Shown here: positions 7,691-16,713 of the stretch, in pieces
Numbering within the stretch: the first letter of the stretch is position 1
Layout: the number at the start of each line of letters is the position of its first letter
Assembly: GCA_020629615.1 (NCBI GenBank)
Contig: JAHDCZ010000020.1
Span: 1 to 39,014 of the forward strand
Source: Saprospiraceae bacterium
Lineage (GTDB): Bacteria; Bacteroidota; Bacteroidia; Chitinophagales; Saprospiraceae
Direction of reading: 5' to 3'
Length of the DNA stretch: 39,014 bases
Made by a program: the position numbers and the translations under genes
Notes under the pieces: generated by a model
Database searches by the model: none
Told to the model about the DNA's origin: nothing
What the model saw: only the letters and a program-made list of their open reading frames with translations

Positions 7691-9487
7691 CTATGTAATT
7701 TCAAATTGAAGTTTCGCCAAACTACTGTAAGCCCCATTTTCAAGTGCTGAAAGTTCAATATGTGTACCCTTTTCGATAATTTTTCCGTTTTCCAAAACAT
7801 AAATTTGGTCAACATCTCGAATTGTCGCTAGCCGGTGAGCAATGATAATAGATGTTCTTCCTTGCATCAATTTATTTAATGCATCTTGCACCAATTTTTC
7901 TGATTCGGCATCCAGGGATGAAGTTGCCTCGTCTAAAATTAATATTTTAGGATCTTTTAATATTGCGCGAGCAATCGCAACTCTTTGACGTTGACCTCCC
8001 GATAGTTTTATTCCTCTCTCTCCAACAATCGTCTCAAAACCTTCTGGAAACTCTTGAATAAATTCCCAACAATTGGACTGTTCAGCTGCCAGTTTTAATT
8101 CTTCCTCACTTGCATTGGGTTTACCGTATAATATATTCTCTCGGATAGTACCACCAAAAAGCAAAACCTCTTGAGGCACAATACCGATATTTTGTCTCAA
8201 GGCCGTGATATTATAATCGATAATATTTTTAGAGTCTATACTGATGCTCCCCTGATCTAATAAGTAGAACTTCATCAATAATTGTACGATGGTTGATTTT
8301 CCACTACCGCTTTGACCGACTAGAGCCACTTTCGAACCAGCTTTGACTTTTAAATTAATTCCTTTTAGGACTTCCACATCTTTTCGAGTGGGATACGAAA
8401 AATGCACATTATCAAATTCTATATCTCCCCGAAGATTTAGTTCACTTTTATCTTTACTATCTATTATATTGACTTCGGTATCTTCTGTCAATATCTTTTG
8501 AATCCGTTCTGTAGCTCCAACCGCTCCCGCCAAAGAAACGTATAAATTTCCCATACTCGCAATGGCACCACCTAAAATCCCAGTATACATTATAAAGGAA
8601 AACAAATGCCCCACTTCCATTTCTCCTGCTTGCACCAAAATTGCTCCACGCCAAAGGATAAAGAAAATGCCTCCAAAGAGAAAGGTGATAATAAAAATGA
8701 AGAAGATTCCTCTTATTCGTGCAAAGCTGATAGAGATCTTAACAATATCATCAATTGAATTGGCGTATCGAATCGATTCATACCACTCATTTGCAAAGGA
8801 TTTTACAACACTAAATGATTGTAAAGTCTCTTCGACAATGATATTGGAATCTGCCAATTTATCCTGCCGCTTTCGTGATAACTTCCGAATGTATCGCCCA
8901 AAGATCATGGCCAATATTACGATGAACGGAAAGGTCCCCAACATAATTAAAGACAACTTTGGCGTCAAGTACGCAAGAATTGCAATTCCTGAGATCAACA
9001 TAATGATCTGTCTAAAAAACTCTGCCAGTGTAATCGAAAACGCACTTTGCAATTGTTCTACATCAGCCGTGACACGACTCGTTAATTCTCCGACTCGGCG
9101 CTCCTCGAAAAAGGTATTGCTCTGACTTATAATTTTGTTATATAAATCTTTTCTAAGATCTGCCATTCCTTTTTCACTGACAATAGCAAAGAATATTGTG
9201 CGGATGTATGAAAGCAATCCCTGAGCAATAAGAATGATCAAGAAGACATATCCATATTGTTGTAAACTTAGATCAATAAACTTACTTTTTACACCAGCCG
9301 CGGTATTGGCCATTTCTCCAGCGGCACCAGGAAAAATCATGAACACCAAACTTCCCAAAGCGAGACTGAGCATACCTAGGATAAAGTATACCAGATACGG
9401 ACGCATGTATTTAAAAATACTGACGGCAGATTTCAGTCCTTCTTTGCTAATTTTAGCCTTAGCCTTAGCTTTATTATCTTTAGCCAT
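7691..9487 (-). CDS. ABC exporter, fused permease-ATPase (MsbA/ABCB type)
   Basis: A 598-residue half-transporter with an N-terminal six-helix ABC transmembrane domain (about residues 30-340) and a C-terminal nucleotide-binding domain. Visible motifs: Walker A GQSGSGKST (391-399), Q-loop region PQEVLLFGG, signature LSGGQRQR (about 494), Walker B ILILDEATSSLD, and the H-loop IIAHRLAT. Length and order fit homodimeric exporters such as MsbA, which flips lipid A core, or multidrug exporters; motifs alone cannot tell them apart. Its position among LPS, lipid and peptidoglycan genes makes a lipid-export role plausible (inference). First gene of the minus-strand operon that ends with murB. Confidence 0.92.
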   Translation of the reverse strand: MAKDNKAKAKAKISKEGLKSAVSIFKYMRPYLVYFILGMLSLALGSLVFMIFPGAAGEMANTAAGVKSKFIDLSLQQYGYVFLIILIAQGLLSYIRTIFFAIVSEKGMADLRKDLYNKIISQSNTFFEERRVGELTSRVTADVEQLQSAFSITLAEFFRQIIMLISGIAILAYLTPKLSLIMLGTFPFIVILAMIFGRYIRKLSRKRQDKLADSNIIVEETLQSFSVVKSFANEWYESIRYANSIDDIVKISISFARIRGIFFIFIITFLFGGIFFILWRGAILVQAGEMEVGHLFSFIMYTGILGGAIASMGNLYVSLAGAVGATERIQKILTEDTEVNIIDSKDKSELNLRGDIEFDNVHFSYPTRKDVEVLKGINLKVKAGSKVALVGQSGSGKSTIVQLLMKFYLLDQGSISIDSKNIIDYNITALRQNIGIVPQEVLLFGGTIRENILYGKPNASEEELKLAAEQSNCWEFIQEFPEGFETIVGERGIKLSGGQRQRVAIARAILKDPKILILDEATSSLDAESEKLVQDALNKLMQGRTSIIIAHRLATIRDVDQIYVLENGKIIEKGTHIELSALENGAYSSLAKLQFEIT

Positions 9488-9502
9488 AGTTCAAATTCAA
9501 TG

Positions 9503-9510
9503 CAAAATTA
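9503..9510 (-). promoter_or_regulatory. -7 element of the ABC exporter operon
   Basis: Minus-strand TAATTTTG fits TAnnTTTG, 15 nt upstream of the exporter ATG at 9487. A -33 TTG is not evident at normal spacing. Confidence 0.4.
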
Positions 9511-9568
9511 ACCATTTGTCAAGGACTGTTGTTCTGAATTGTTTCATTTATTCGTCATAATCCATTTT

Positions 9569-10525
9569 GTGAAAGATCATCAACTAAAATTTATAGATAA
9601 GCATTTCCTAATTCTCTTTGTTATCATTTTTCTGTCTGCCTGTAAAAATGTGTCTATTGAAAGTCCTGCAGAACCATACATCAAAGTTCTGGGTATTGCT
9701 CAAGACGCTGGTTTTCCACAGGCCCAATGCAACAAGAAATGTTGTAAAGACTTGTGGGACAATCTTTCATTACGAGAAAAAGTTAGTTCGATTGCTTTGG
9801 TTGATCCAACATCTAACGCTTCTTGGATATTTGATGCTACTCCGGATTTTAAAGATCAATTACACCTTTTGGAGAAGTTTTCAAAAACCCAGCTAAAAGG
9901 CATTTTCCTTACCCATGCGCATATAGGTCATTATACCGGTTTGATGCAGCTCGGAAGAGAAGCTATGGGTGCTAAACAAATGCCTGTGTATTGTAAAGAA
10001 AGAATGAAAAACTATTTAACAAACAATGGTCCATGGAGTCAATTGGTAACTTTAAAAAACATTCATCTTAGAAGTTTGGATAGCACCGTGCAACTTTCTA
10101 AGGACTTAAAAGTAAAAGCGTTCGAGGTCCCTCATCGAGATGAATATTCGGAAACTGTGGGCTTCGAAATTTATATTCGCGACAAGCGCATCATCTTTAT
10201 TCCTGACATTGACAAATGGAATCTCTGGGAATCATCAATTATTGATCTCATTAAAGATTCTGATAGATTATATTTGGATGGGACATTTTTTGCAAATGGA
10301 GAAATTCCAAATCGTGACATGAGCCAAATTCCTCATCCATTTATTGAGGAAAGCATCAGTCATTTCTCTAAATTATCATCCGAAGACAAAGACAAAATCC
10401 ACTTTATCCATTTTAATCATACAAATCCTGTATTGAATACACATTCGACGGAAAGTCAAAAAGTGCTAAACCATGGGTTTCATTTGGCACGCGAGGGAGA
10501 TATTTACCTGCCCTTTAAACCTTGA
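9569..10525 (+). CDS. PqqB-like metallo-beta-lactamase-fold lipoprotein
   Basis: About 318 residues. The N-terminus from GTG 9569 gives a basic then hydrophobic stretch ending in the lipobox LSAC, so this should be a lipoprotein; a TTG at 9539 would add ten residues. The rest resembles the PqqB/metallo-beta-lactamase family: LGIAQDAGFPQ, a Cys cluster (QCNKKCC), LTHAHIGHYTGL (His116, His118, His121), then VPHRDEYSETVGFEI, FIPDIDKW and HFNHTNPVLN as later metal-site candidates. The canonical HxHxDH Asp is Gly here. PqqB proper is cytoplasmic and acts in pyrroloquinoline quinone synthesis, but no other pqq gene is present, so a PQQ role is unlikely. The hydrolase substrate is unknown. Confidence 0.8.
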   Translation: MKDHQLKFIDKHFLILFVIIFLSACKNVSIESPAEPYIKVLGIAQDAGFPQAQCNKKCCKDLWDNLSLREKVSSIALVDPTSNASWIFDATPDFKDQLHLLEKFSKTQLKGIFLTHAHIGHYTGLMQLGREAMGAKQMPVYCKERMKNYLTNNGPWSQLVTLKNIHLRSLDSTVQLSKDLKVKAFEVPHRDEYSETVGFEIYIRDKRIIFIPDIDKWNLWESSIIDLIKDSDRLYLDGTFFANGEIPNRDMSQIPHPFIEESISHFSKLSSEDKDKIHFIHFNHTNPVLNTHSTESQKVLNHGFHLAREGDIYLPFKP

Positions 10526-10565
10526 TTCTTTTCTTTAGTCTTACTATTTTAAAATTCCCTAACAA

Positions 10566-11297
10566 ATGAAATTAAATCTTTCGATTCTTGTTTTTCTTTT
10601 TTCGCTTTCGCTGAATGCGCAAATATCACAAGGAAAAATCACTTACACCCAAACCATAAAATTGGATTTTGAAACCCCTCCAGAAATGAAGACCATGGGA
10701 AAAGAAATGCCCAAGAAAAAAAAGCGATTCAAGGAGCTTTATTTCAATCAAAGCGGATCACTATTTAAAGATAGTCCAAAAAAAGAGCGGTCTAGCCAAG
10801 AACCTAGAAAACGCAGAAGAAATAAAAGATCAAAAGATAATCAATACTACAAAGACCTAAAAAGCGAAACTATCGTAAATAAAAAAGACCTGATGGGAAA
10901 GTCTTTTTTAATAACAGACGAACCAAAGATGGTATGGAAATTATCTGGTGAGCAAAAAGCGATGATGGATTACCTGTGCATGAAGGCAACTACAATTCAA
11001 GACAGTGTTGAAATAATCGCATGGTTCACTCCCCAAATCCCACTTCCTATTGGTCCCGCTCAATTTCATGGCTTACCAGGCGCTATATTATCCTTGGAAT
11101 CAATCGATGGAAAAATGACTATGATTGCCAGTGAAATAACTTTGAATGATTCTTTTGAAATAGAAATCAAAGCACCAATCAAAGGAGAAGCGATCGGTTA
11201 CATCGAGTATAAAAAACTAGAGCAAGAAAAAATGGAGGAAAGACAAAAAATGAGGAAAAGAGGAAGAAGACAAGGTCAGCACAGAAGAGGGTTTTAA
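10566..11297 (+). CDS. GLPGLI family protein
   Basis: A 243-residue secreted protein of the Bacteroidota GLPGLI family. It has a signal peptide (MKLNLSILVFLFSLSLNAQ), the early strand GKITYTQTIKLDF, and the family hallmark in the form FHGLPGAILSLES. The function of the family is unknown, but members are regularly encoded beside outer-membrane receptors, as here: the stop TAA and the ATG of the next gene share a base at 11297. This copy is unusually basic: a Lys-rich stretch at about 49-55 (MPKKKKRF), EPRKRRRNKRSKD at about 79-91, and a tail of RKRGRRQGQHRRGF. It lies 40 nt after the PqqB-like gene. Confidence 0.85.
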   Translation: MKLNLSILVFLFSLSLNAQISQGKITYTQTIKLDFETPPEMKTMGKEMPKKKKRFKELYFNQSGSLFKDSPKKERSSQEPRKRRRNKRSKDNQYYKDLKSETIVNKKDLMGKSFLITDEPKMVWKLSGEQKAMMDYLCMKATTIQDSVEIIAWFTPQIPLPIGPAQFHGLPGAILSLESIDGKMTMIASEITLNDSFEIEIKAPIKGEAIGYIEYKKLEQEKMEERQKMRKRGRRQGQHRRGF

Positions 11298-14101
11298 TGA
11301 ATCACGGCAAAAAATATCTTTTAGCGTATTTGCTAATTCTATTATCACTATGTGTTACTGCTCAGAATAAATATTCAATTAATGGCAGTATCACTGACAC
11401 GCTTGGCAATCCACTCATTGGAGCAACGAGCATTTTATTGAATGCTCAAGATTCTATCTTGGCTGGATTCAGTATCACTAATGGAAATGGAAAATTTGAG
11501 ATTAAAAATGTGTCTGAAGGGAAATACATTCTTCAAGTTACCTTCATTGGATATAAAAATTTCAGTAAAAATATTGTTGTCCAAACAACGGACAGCAATC
11601 TGATTCAAATAGATGACATTTTATTGAAAGTTGCCAACCAGTTGATGGATGTGGTGGAAATTAAAGCGGAGCACATTCCAATCCAAATCAACAAAGATAC
11701 CATTGAATACAATTCTGCTGCATTCAAAACAAAACCCAATGCTGCTGTCGAAGAACTATTAAAAAGGCTACCAGGAGTCGAGGTTGACAAAGATGGAACC
11801 GTCACAGCGCAAGGAGAAGAAGTGAAAAATGTATTGGTAGATGGCAAAGAGTTTTTTGGCGACGATCCTAAAATGGCTACCAAAAATTTGCCGGCAGACA
11901 TCGTTGATCAGGTTCAAATATTTGATCAAAAATCTGACTTGGCAGAATTCTCAGGAATTGACGATGGTAATGAAGAAAAAACAATTAATCTCAAGATCAA
12001 AGAAGGAAAAAACAAAGGGTATTTTGGCAATATTTTAGGTGGAATTGGTACGGATGAAAGAGTACAAAGCAAGGCTAACATAAATCGTTTTTCTAAAAAC
12101 ACTCAACTATCGTTTTTAGGTATGTACAATAACATAAACGATAGAGGGTTCTCTTTTTCTGAATATTCTGATTTCTTGGGAGGAATAAAAAATGGAGGCA
12201 GTCGATCAAATCGCAATTCTGATGTCCCGCTCAATTATCAAGATGGAGATGGCTTAACAAAAACAGGTGCCGGTGGTGTAAATTTTAATAAGGAATTTAC
12301 AAAGAAGATTGATTTTCAAGGGAGTTACTTTCTGACTGACATTAGAGCTGATATTCAAGAAGAAAGTTTTAGTCAAAATCTTTTTGGAAATTCTAGTTTC
12401 AATTCGAGCTCTCAAGCCTCAACAAACACAAATAGCCTCGCGCACAAATTAAATTCTAGACTTCAGATTGAACTTGATTCTTCTCAACGCTTGCTTTGGA
12501 CACTGCGAGCAAGTTTAGCCAATTCTTTCGGAGCAACATCTCTCAACTTACAAAATCGTGACGCGCTCAACATTTTAGAAAATCAAGGCATTGGAACGTA
12601 CGATAGTGATCAAGAAAATTACAAGCTAAATTCGGGCCTGACCTACCGAAAAAAATTGAATAGATCAGGAAGAAATTTTGTGAGTCAAATAAATTATACA
12701 AAGAGTAATACCGATATTTTATCAAATCTTTTGAATGATAATACGTTTTTCTTTGAGATGCTTCCTGACTCTACGGATGTCATAAATCAAAGACAAGAAA
12801 CGGATAATTCTACTGATCAATATCGCTTAAGACTCTCCTATACTGAGCCCTTATCAAATAATTATTTTCTGGAAATTAACGCAAACCATAGTAATGGGAA
12901 TACAGACAATATTAAAGATTTTTATGATATAGACTTGCCTGGAATTGAAATTCTGAATGATGAATTGAGTTCGTTTTATAATCGAGATTATACTGAACAA
13001 TCCGGAGGAATGAATCTGAAATACTCTGGAGACTATCTGAACGCAAGCCTAGGAATAAGTCTTCAAAATTCAAGATTGAAAGGGAATATTGTAGATGAAA
13101 TGATTCAGATCAAAAACCATTGGAATTATCTCCTACCGAGCCTTAATCTGAACTATGATATTGATGGTAAAAGTAGCATTCGACTTAATTATCGTAGCAG
13201 AATTAACGAACCCTCATTGTCCCAACTACAACCGATACAAGACAATAGTGATCCCCTTAACATTCAAATCGGAAATCCAGATTTAGTCCCAGAATATGTG
13301 CAAACCGCTACCATTCGATACAAAATGTTTGATCAATTTTCATTTACAAGTTTGTTCAACACATTTCGGGCGACATTACGAAATAACAATATTATAGATT
13401 CAACATTCATCGATCGCTTTTTGGTGAGGACAAGAACTCCAATTAATGCTGATTATTCCTTGAACTTGTCCAATGGCACCTATTATAGTCGCCCGATCAA
13501 TCCGCTAAAAACCAAAATCAGATTATCTTCTCGAATTAATTACAATAGAAGTCAAGTTTATGTTTCTGGTAAAAACCAAGTACTTGTAAATGACCAAGAT
13601 CGATGGACTTATAGTCTTGGGTTGCGAATTGAAAACAAAGACAAGGATCATTTTGATCTTTCTATTGGTACATTGCTATCATACAATGATACGAGGTATT
13701 CTATTTCGTTTAATCAAAATCAGTCGTTTAATCAACAAACACATTATGCAGATCTGATCATTTATTTTCCCAAAAATTTTCTATTTGAAACCAATTACTC
13801 TATCAATCTTTATTCTCAAGAAACATTCGGTGACAACCAACAGATCGCAACATGGAACGCCGCTATTTCTAAAAGCTTTTTTGCGGATCAACGACTCACT
13901 GTGGATTTAAAAGTTTTTGATATTCTAAATCAAAACCAGGGATTTACTCGAATATCAAATTCAGAGTTAATTCAAGAAACTAGTACAAATGCCTTGGAAC
14001 AATATTTTATGCTGAGTGCAATCTACAAGATTAGTTCATTTGGCAATTATCAAAGAAAACAAAAAGGCTTTGGACCAGGTGGGCAAAGAGGAAGAAGATA
14101 A
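11297..14101 (+). CDS. TonB-dependent-receptor-like outer-membrane beta-barrel protein
   Basis: A 934-residue outer-membrane protein: signal peptide (about 1-22), a carboxypeptidase-regulatory-like beta-sandwich (about 26-105, INGSITDTLGNPLIGATSILL), a plug-like domain (about 120-250, AAVEELLKRLPGVEVDKDG, VLVDGKEFFGDDPKMA), and a long barrel with motifs such as SSIRLNYRSRINEPSLSQL and IGNPDLVPEY, characteristic of the Bacteroidota OMP_b-brl_3 group. These proteins are homologous to SusC/TonB receptors, but their ligands are mostly unknown and no SusD partner is present. The C-terminus runs past the last strand into KGFGPGGQRGRR, so it lacks the terminal aromatic. Translationally coupled to the upstream GLPGLI gene, which suggests the two act together at the outer membrane. 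Confidence 0.88.
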   Translation: MNHGKKYLLAYLLILLSLCVTAQNKYSINGSITDTLGNPLIGATSILLNAQDSILAGFSITNGNGKFEIKNVSEGKYILQVTFIGYKNFSKNIVVQTTDSNLIQIDDILLKVANQLMDVVEIKAEHIPIQINKDTIEYNSAAFKTKPNAAVEELLKRLPGVEVDKDGTVTAQGEEVKNVLVDGKEFFGDDPKMATKNLPADIVDQVQIFDQKSDLAEFSGIDDGNEEKTINLKIKEGKNKGYFGNILGGIGTDERVQSKANINRFSKNTQLSFLGMYNNINDRGFSFSEYSDFLGGIKNGGSRSNRNSDVPLNYQDGDGLTKTGAGGVNFNKEFTKKIDFQGSYFLTDIRADIQEESFSQNLFGNSSFNSSSQASTNTNSLAHKLNSRLQIELDSSQRLLWTLRASLANSFGATSLNLQNRDALNILENQGIGTYDSDQENYKLNSGLTYRKKLNRSGRNFVSQINYTKSNTDILSNLLNDNTFFFEMLPDSTDVINQRQETDNSTDQYRLRLSYTEPLSNNYFLEINANHSNGNTDNIKDFYDIDLPGIEILNDELSSFYNRDYTEQSGGMNLKYSGDYLNASLGISLQNSRLKGNIVDEMIQIKNHWNYLLPSLNLNYDIDGKSSIRLNYRSRINEPSLSQLQPIQDNSDPLNIQIGNPDLVPEYVQTATIRYKMFDQFSFTSLFNTFRATLRNNNIIDSTFIDRFLVRTRTPINADYSLNLSNGTYYSRPINPLKTKIRLSSRINYNRSQVYVSGKNQVLVNDQDRWTYSLGLRIENKDKDHFDLSIGTLLSYNDTRYSISFNQNQSFNQQTHYADLIIYFPKNFLFETNYSINLYSQETFGDNQQIATWNAAISKSFFADQRLTVDLKVFDILNQNQGFTRISNSELIQETSTNALEQYFMLSAIYKISSFGNYQRKQKGFGPGGQRGRR

Positions 14102-14192
14102 ATAGGATGGTAACCGTCTAATTATTCCAGAGATTCGTCGATGAATCCGGGAGTCTATCTCATTTAAGAATTTATTAACTCTTAGTCTTTGT

Positions 14193-14200
14193 TATATTTG
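14193..14200 (+). promoter_or_regulatory. -7 element of the lepB operon
   Basis: TATATTTG is an exact TAnnTTTG match located 20 nt before the lepB ATG, in the 119-nt gap after the receptor gene. The -33 region has no clear TTG. Confidence 0.45.
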
Positions 14201-14220
14201 TGTGTTCTTAAATCGGAGCT

Positions 14221-15816
14221 ATGACTATATTAATATTTCTTCTTGTATCGTATGTACTTTTAAGCATTTCGCTATACCTCTTATTTCCTAAAGCGGGCGT
14301 CGATGCTTGGAAAGGTTTAGTCCCTGGGTTAAACTTTATTGAGTGGTGTCAAATCGTTGGAAGACCCAAATGGTGGGCGGCACTTCTATTAATTCCGATT
14401 GTGAATTTTTTCATCTTTGCTGGACTTTGTGTCGACATGGTACGATCATTCAAAAAGTATGCTCTGAAGCACAGTGCCGCTGCAGTGGCTTATGCTCCCG
14501 CTATTTTCACAAAAATTGCAACGAACAAAGAAGATCAATATGTAGGACCAACTCTTGTGGCTGAAGCCGAATATATGTCTAAACTTCAAGATGCCAAAGC
14601 ACGTGATGACAAGCGTGAATTGGCAAAACTTCATAGAGAAAACCCATATAAAAAATCTGGAGGACGTGAGTGGATAGAATCAATTTTCTTTGCTGTTTTT
14701 GCTGCCGCTTTTATCAGAATGTTTTTAATTGAAGCCTACGTGATTCCTACGCCATCGATGGAAGGATCACTCTTGGTGGGTGATTTTCTCTTTGTGTCCA
14801 AAGCACATTACGGGATTCGTACTCCGATGACTGCTGTTATGGTTCCATTACTGCATAACAGATTACCATTTTTGGGTACAGAGTCTTACTTAAAAAGTCC
14901 TAGTCTTCCTTACTATCGAATGAAAGCATTAGAAACTATTGACAATGATGATCCTATAGTTTTTAACTGGCCAGTAGGTGATAGTGTATACATAACATCT
15001 AGTCGATCCTACACTGTAAATCAGGTAATGCGAAACCCCAATATTATCAGAGCCGATGGAGAATTGAGAAAGATGGTCCAAAACAAAGACTTTGTCGTTA
15101 GACCTTTAGATAAAAAAGATCATTATATCAAACGATGCATTGCCAAGGCAGGTGATTCGCTGCATATCAGAAATAGACAAGTGTATATCAATGGTGAAAA
15201 AGTCAAGAATCCTGAACATATGCAATTTCTATATCAATTCATGAATCCCAATGTAAACATCAATAAGAAAAGAATGGATGAATGGGGAATTGACGCAATG
15301 GACGCAGAATATGCTGGTCAAAGACTTTTTGGTTATCACTTAGATGAGCAACAAGTTAGAAAAATGACTGAGGCGGGTGCAGAATTAAAAATTTTCCAGC
15401 ATAAAAATGATCCTAAAAAGCTTTTCCCTCATGATCCAAAGAATTTCCCGAGTTGGTCAGTCGATAACTATGGCCCTATTTGGATACCTAAGGCAGGAGA
15501 AACCGTCCAATTAAGTCCAAAAAACATTGCTCTATACAGAAGAATTATCGGGGTCTATGAAGGACATGATTTTGAAGAAAAGAACGGCAAAATCTTTATT
15601 GATGGAAATGAATCTACTGAATATACTTTCTCTCAAGATTATTATTGGGCTATGGGTGATAATCGACATAATTCGGAAGACTCACGTGCCTGGGGATTTG
15701 TACCCCATGATCACATCGTAGGTAAACCCTTATTCATCTGGTTTTCAACAAAGAATGGAAGTATTTTCAATGGGATCAATTTCAGCAGGATATTTAAATC
15801 AGCTAATGTAAAATAG
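14221..15816 (+). CDS. lepB: Signal peptidase I with extra membrane domain and large insertion
   Basis: Membrane protease that removes signal peptides from exported preproteins. At 531 residues it is much longer than E. coli LepB (324). An N-terminal module (about 1-75) holds two hydrophobic helices around KGLVPGLNFIEWCQIVGRPKWW, a DUF5684-like pattern. A third helix (about 153-172) precedes the catalytic box PTPSMEGSLLVGD with nucleophile Ser179. The general-base Lys304 is in HYIKRCIAKAGDSL, and box E (MGDNRHNSEDSR, Gly479-Asp480-Asn481) is present. Ser179 and Lys304 are 125 residues apart, against 55 in E. coli; a further large insertion lies between about 335 and 440. Enlarged LepB is common in Bacteroidota. 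Apparent first gene of a four-gene operon. Confidence 0.93.
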   Translation: MTILIFLLVSYVLLSISLYLLFPKAGVDAWKGLVPGLNFIEWCQIVGRPKWWAALLLIPIVNFFIFAGLCVDMVRSFKKYALKHSAAAVAYAPAIFTKIATNKEDQYVGPTLVAEAEYMSKLQDAKARDDKRELAKLHRENPYKKSGGREWIESIFFAVFAAAFIRMFLIEAYVIPTPSMEGSLLVGDFLFVSKAHYGIRTPMTAVMVPLLHNRLPFLGTESYLKSPSLPYYRMKALETIDNDDPIVFNWPVGDSVYITSSRSYTVNQVMRNPNIIRADGELRKMVQNKDFVVRPLDKKDHYIKRCIAKAGDSLHIRNRQVYINGEKVKNPEHMQFLYQFMNPNVNINKKRMDEWGIDAMDAEYAGQRLFGYHLDEQQVRKMTEAGAELKIFQHKNDPKKLFPHDPKNFPSWSVDNYGPIWIPKAGETVQLSPKNIALYRRIIGVYEGHDFEEKNGKIFIDGNESTEYTFSQDYYWAMGDNRHNSEDSRAWGFVPHDHIVGKPLFIWFSTKNGSIFNGINFSRIFKSANVK

Positions 15817-15840
15817 TCATAGCTTCACTATATTCGCAGT

Positions 15841-16713
15841 ATGAAGAGCTTCCAGATTATTCTATTTTTCCTCTTGGCTTACGGCAGTTTGGCTTACGCC
15901 CAATTACCAAACTCCCAGATATATGCGGTCAGTTTTACGCAAACTGGTGATAATTTCAGTTTTCGTGATGTAAAATACCTCACAAATTTCAATAATCCTG
16001 GATACAACAATCAGCCAAATTTTGTTTCTAATCGCAAAATTCAATTGGTAAGCAATTATTATAACAAGGACAATAATGATATTATTGAATTAGATCTTCA
16101 AAGTCAAAAAATGTATCGCTTCACGGACACCAAAGAAGCAGAATACTCACCTTTACCGATGCCTAATTCAAAATACATCAGCTGTGTTCGTGTTTTTGAT
16201 GATGAGCAACAATTGTTATGGGCATTTCCTAAGAGTAGACAAAATACCGGAGCGAGTATTATAGACAATTTATCAAATGTTGGATATTATGCATGGTTAA
16301 GCGAAGAAGAGATTGCCATGTTTCTAGTCGGCACACCACATAAATTGGTGATCCATAACATCGAATCAGAAGAGCGAAAAGAGGTCATAGATAATATAGG
16401 AAGATGTTTAAAAGTGAATTCCGATGGCAAACTGATATTCATACACAAAATGAACGATGAATTCTGGTTTCTAAAATCTTATGACCCCTCCACAGAGCAG
16501 ATAGAAACCATAGTACAAACATTCAGTAAAAATGAAGATTTTGAAATACTAAGAGATGGTTCCATTTTAATGGGTGAAAAAAGTTTTTTATATCGGTACA
16601 ATCCTGCGGATAACAAGGCTTGGGTTGAGATCGGAAATTTTAAAAAATATGGTATCAACTCAATTAAAAGAATTACCTCTAGAGGAAACAAAATTGTCAT
16701 GGTCAATGAATAA
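15841..16713 (+). CDS. Secreted TolB-like beta-propeller protein
   Basis: A 290-residue protein with a signal peptide (MKSFQIILFFLLAYGSLAYAQ). The mature part is a series of four-stranded blade-like repeats: NNPGYNNQPNFVSNRKIQLVS resembles the PD40 (TolB-type) repeat, followed by DIIELDLQSQKMYRFTD, SPLPMPNSKYISCVRV, KLVIHNIESEERKEV, LKSYDPSTEQIETI and FLYRYNPADNKAW. A six-bladed propeller for ligand or protein binding is likely, without a visible catalytic site. It starts 24 nt after lepB and its last codons overlap the next gene by 8 nt, so it belongs to the same transcript. The role is unknown. Confidence 0.75.
   Translation: MKSFQIILFFLLAYGSLAYAQLPNSQIYAVSFTQTGDNFSFRDVKYLTNFNNPGYNNQPNFVSNRKIQLVSNYYNKDNNDIIELDLQSQKMYRFTDTKEAEYSPLPMPNSKYISCVRVFDDEQQLLWAFPKSRQNTGASIIDNLSNVGYYAWLSEEEIAMFLVGTPHKLVIHNIESEERKEVIDNIGRCLKVNSDGKLIFIHKMNDEFWFLKSYDPSTEQIETIVQTFSKNEDFEILRDGSILMGEKSFLYRYNPADNKAWVEIGNFKKYGINSIKRITSRGNKIVMVNE

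Noticed and set aside
8562-9125. Long plus-strand open frame inside the ABC exporter gene
   Set aside because: Antisense to a transmembrane domain with clear conserved motifs; its translation looks like random Ile/Lys-rich sequence with no start context.
14132-14147. GATTC/GAATC inverted repeat after the first receptor gene
   Set aside because: Only a 5-bp stem, no T-run; too weak to call a terminator or operator.
15829-15836. TATATTCG resembling a -7 box before the propeller gene
   Set aside because: One mismatch and only 4 nt from the ATG; operon transcription from lepB explains expression better.
16574-16705. N-terminal extension of the DUF1684 gene
   Set aside because: It overlaps the propeller gene by over 130 nt and masks a clear lipoprotein signal starting at 16706.
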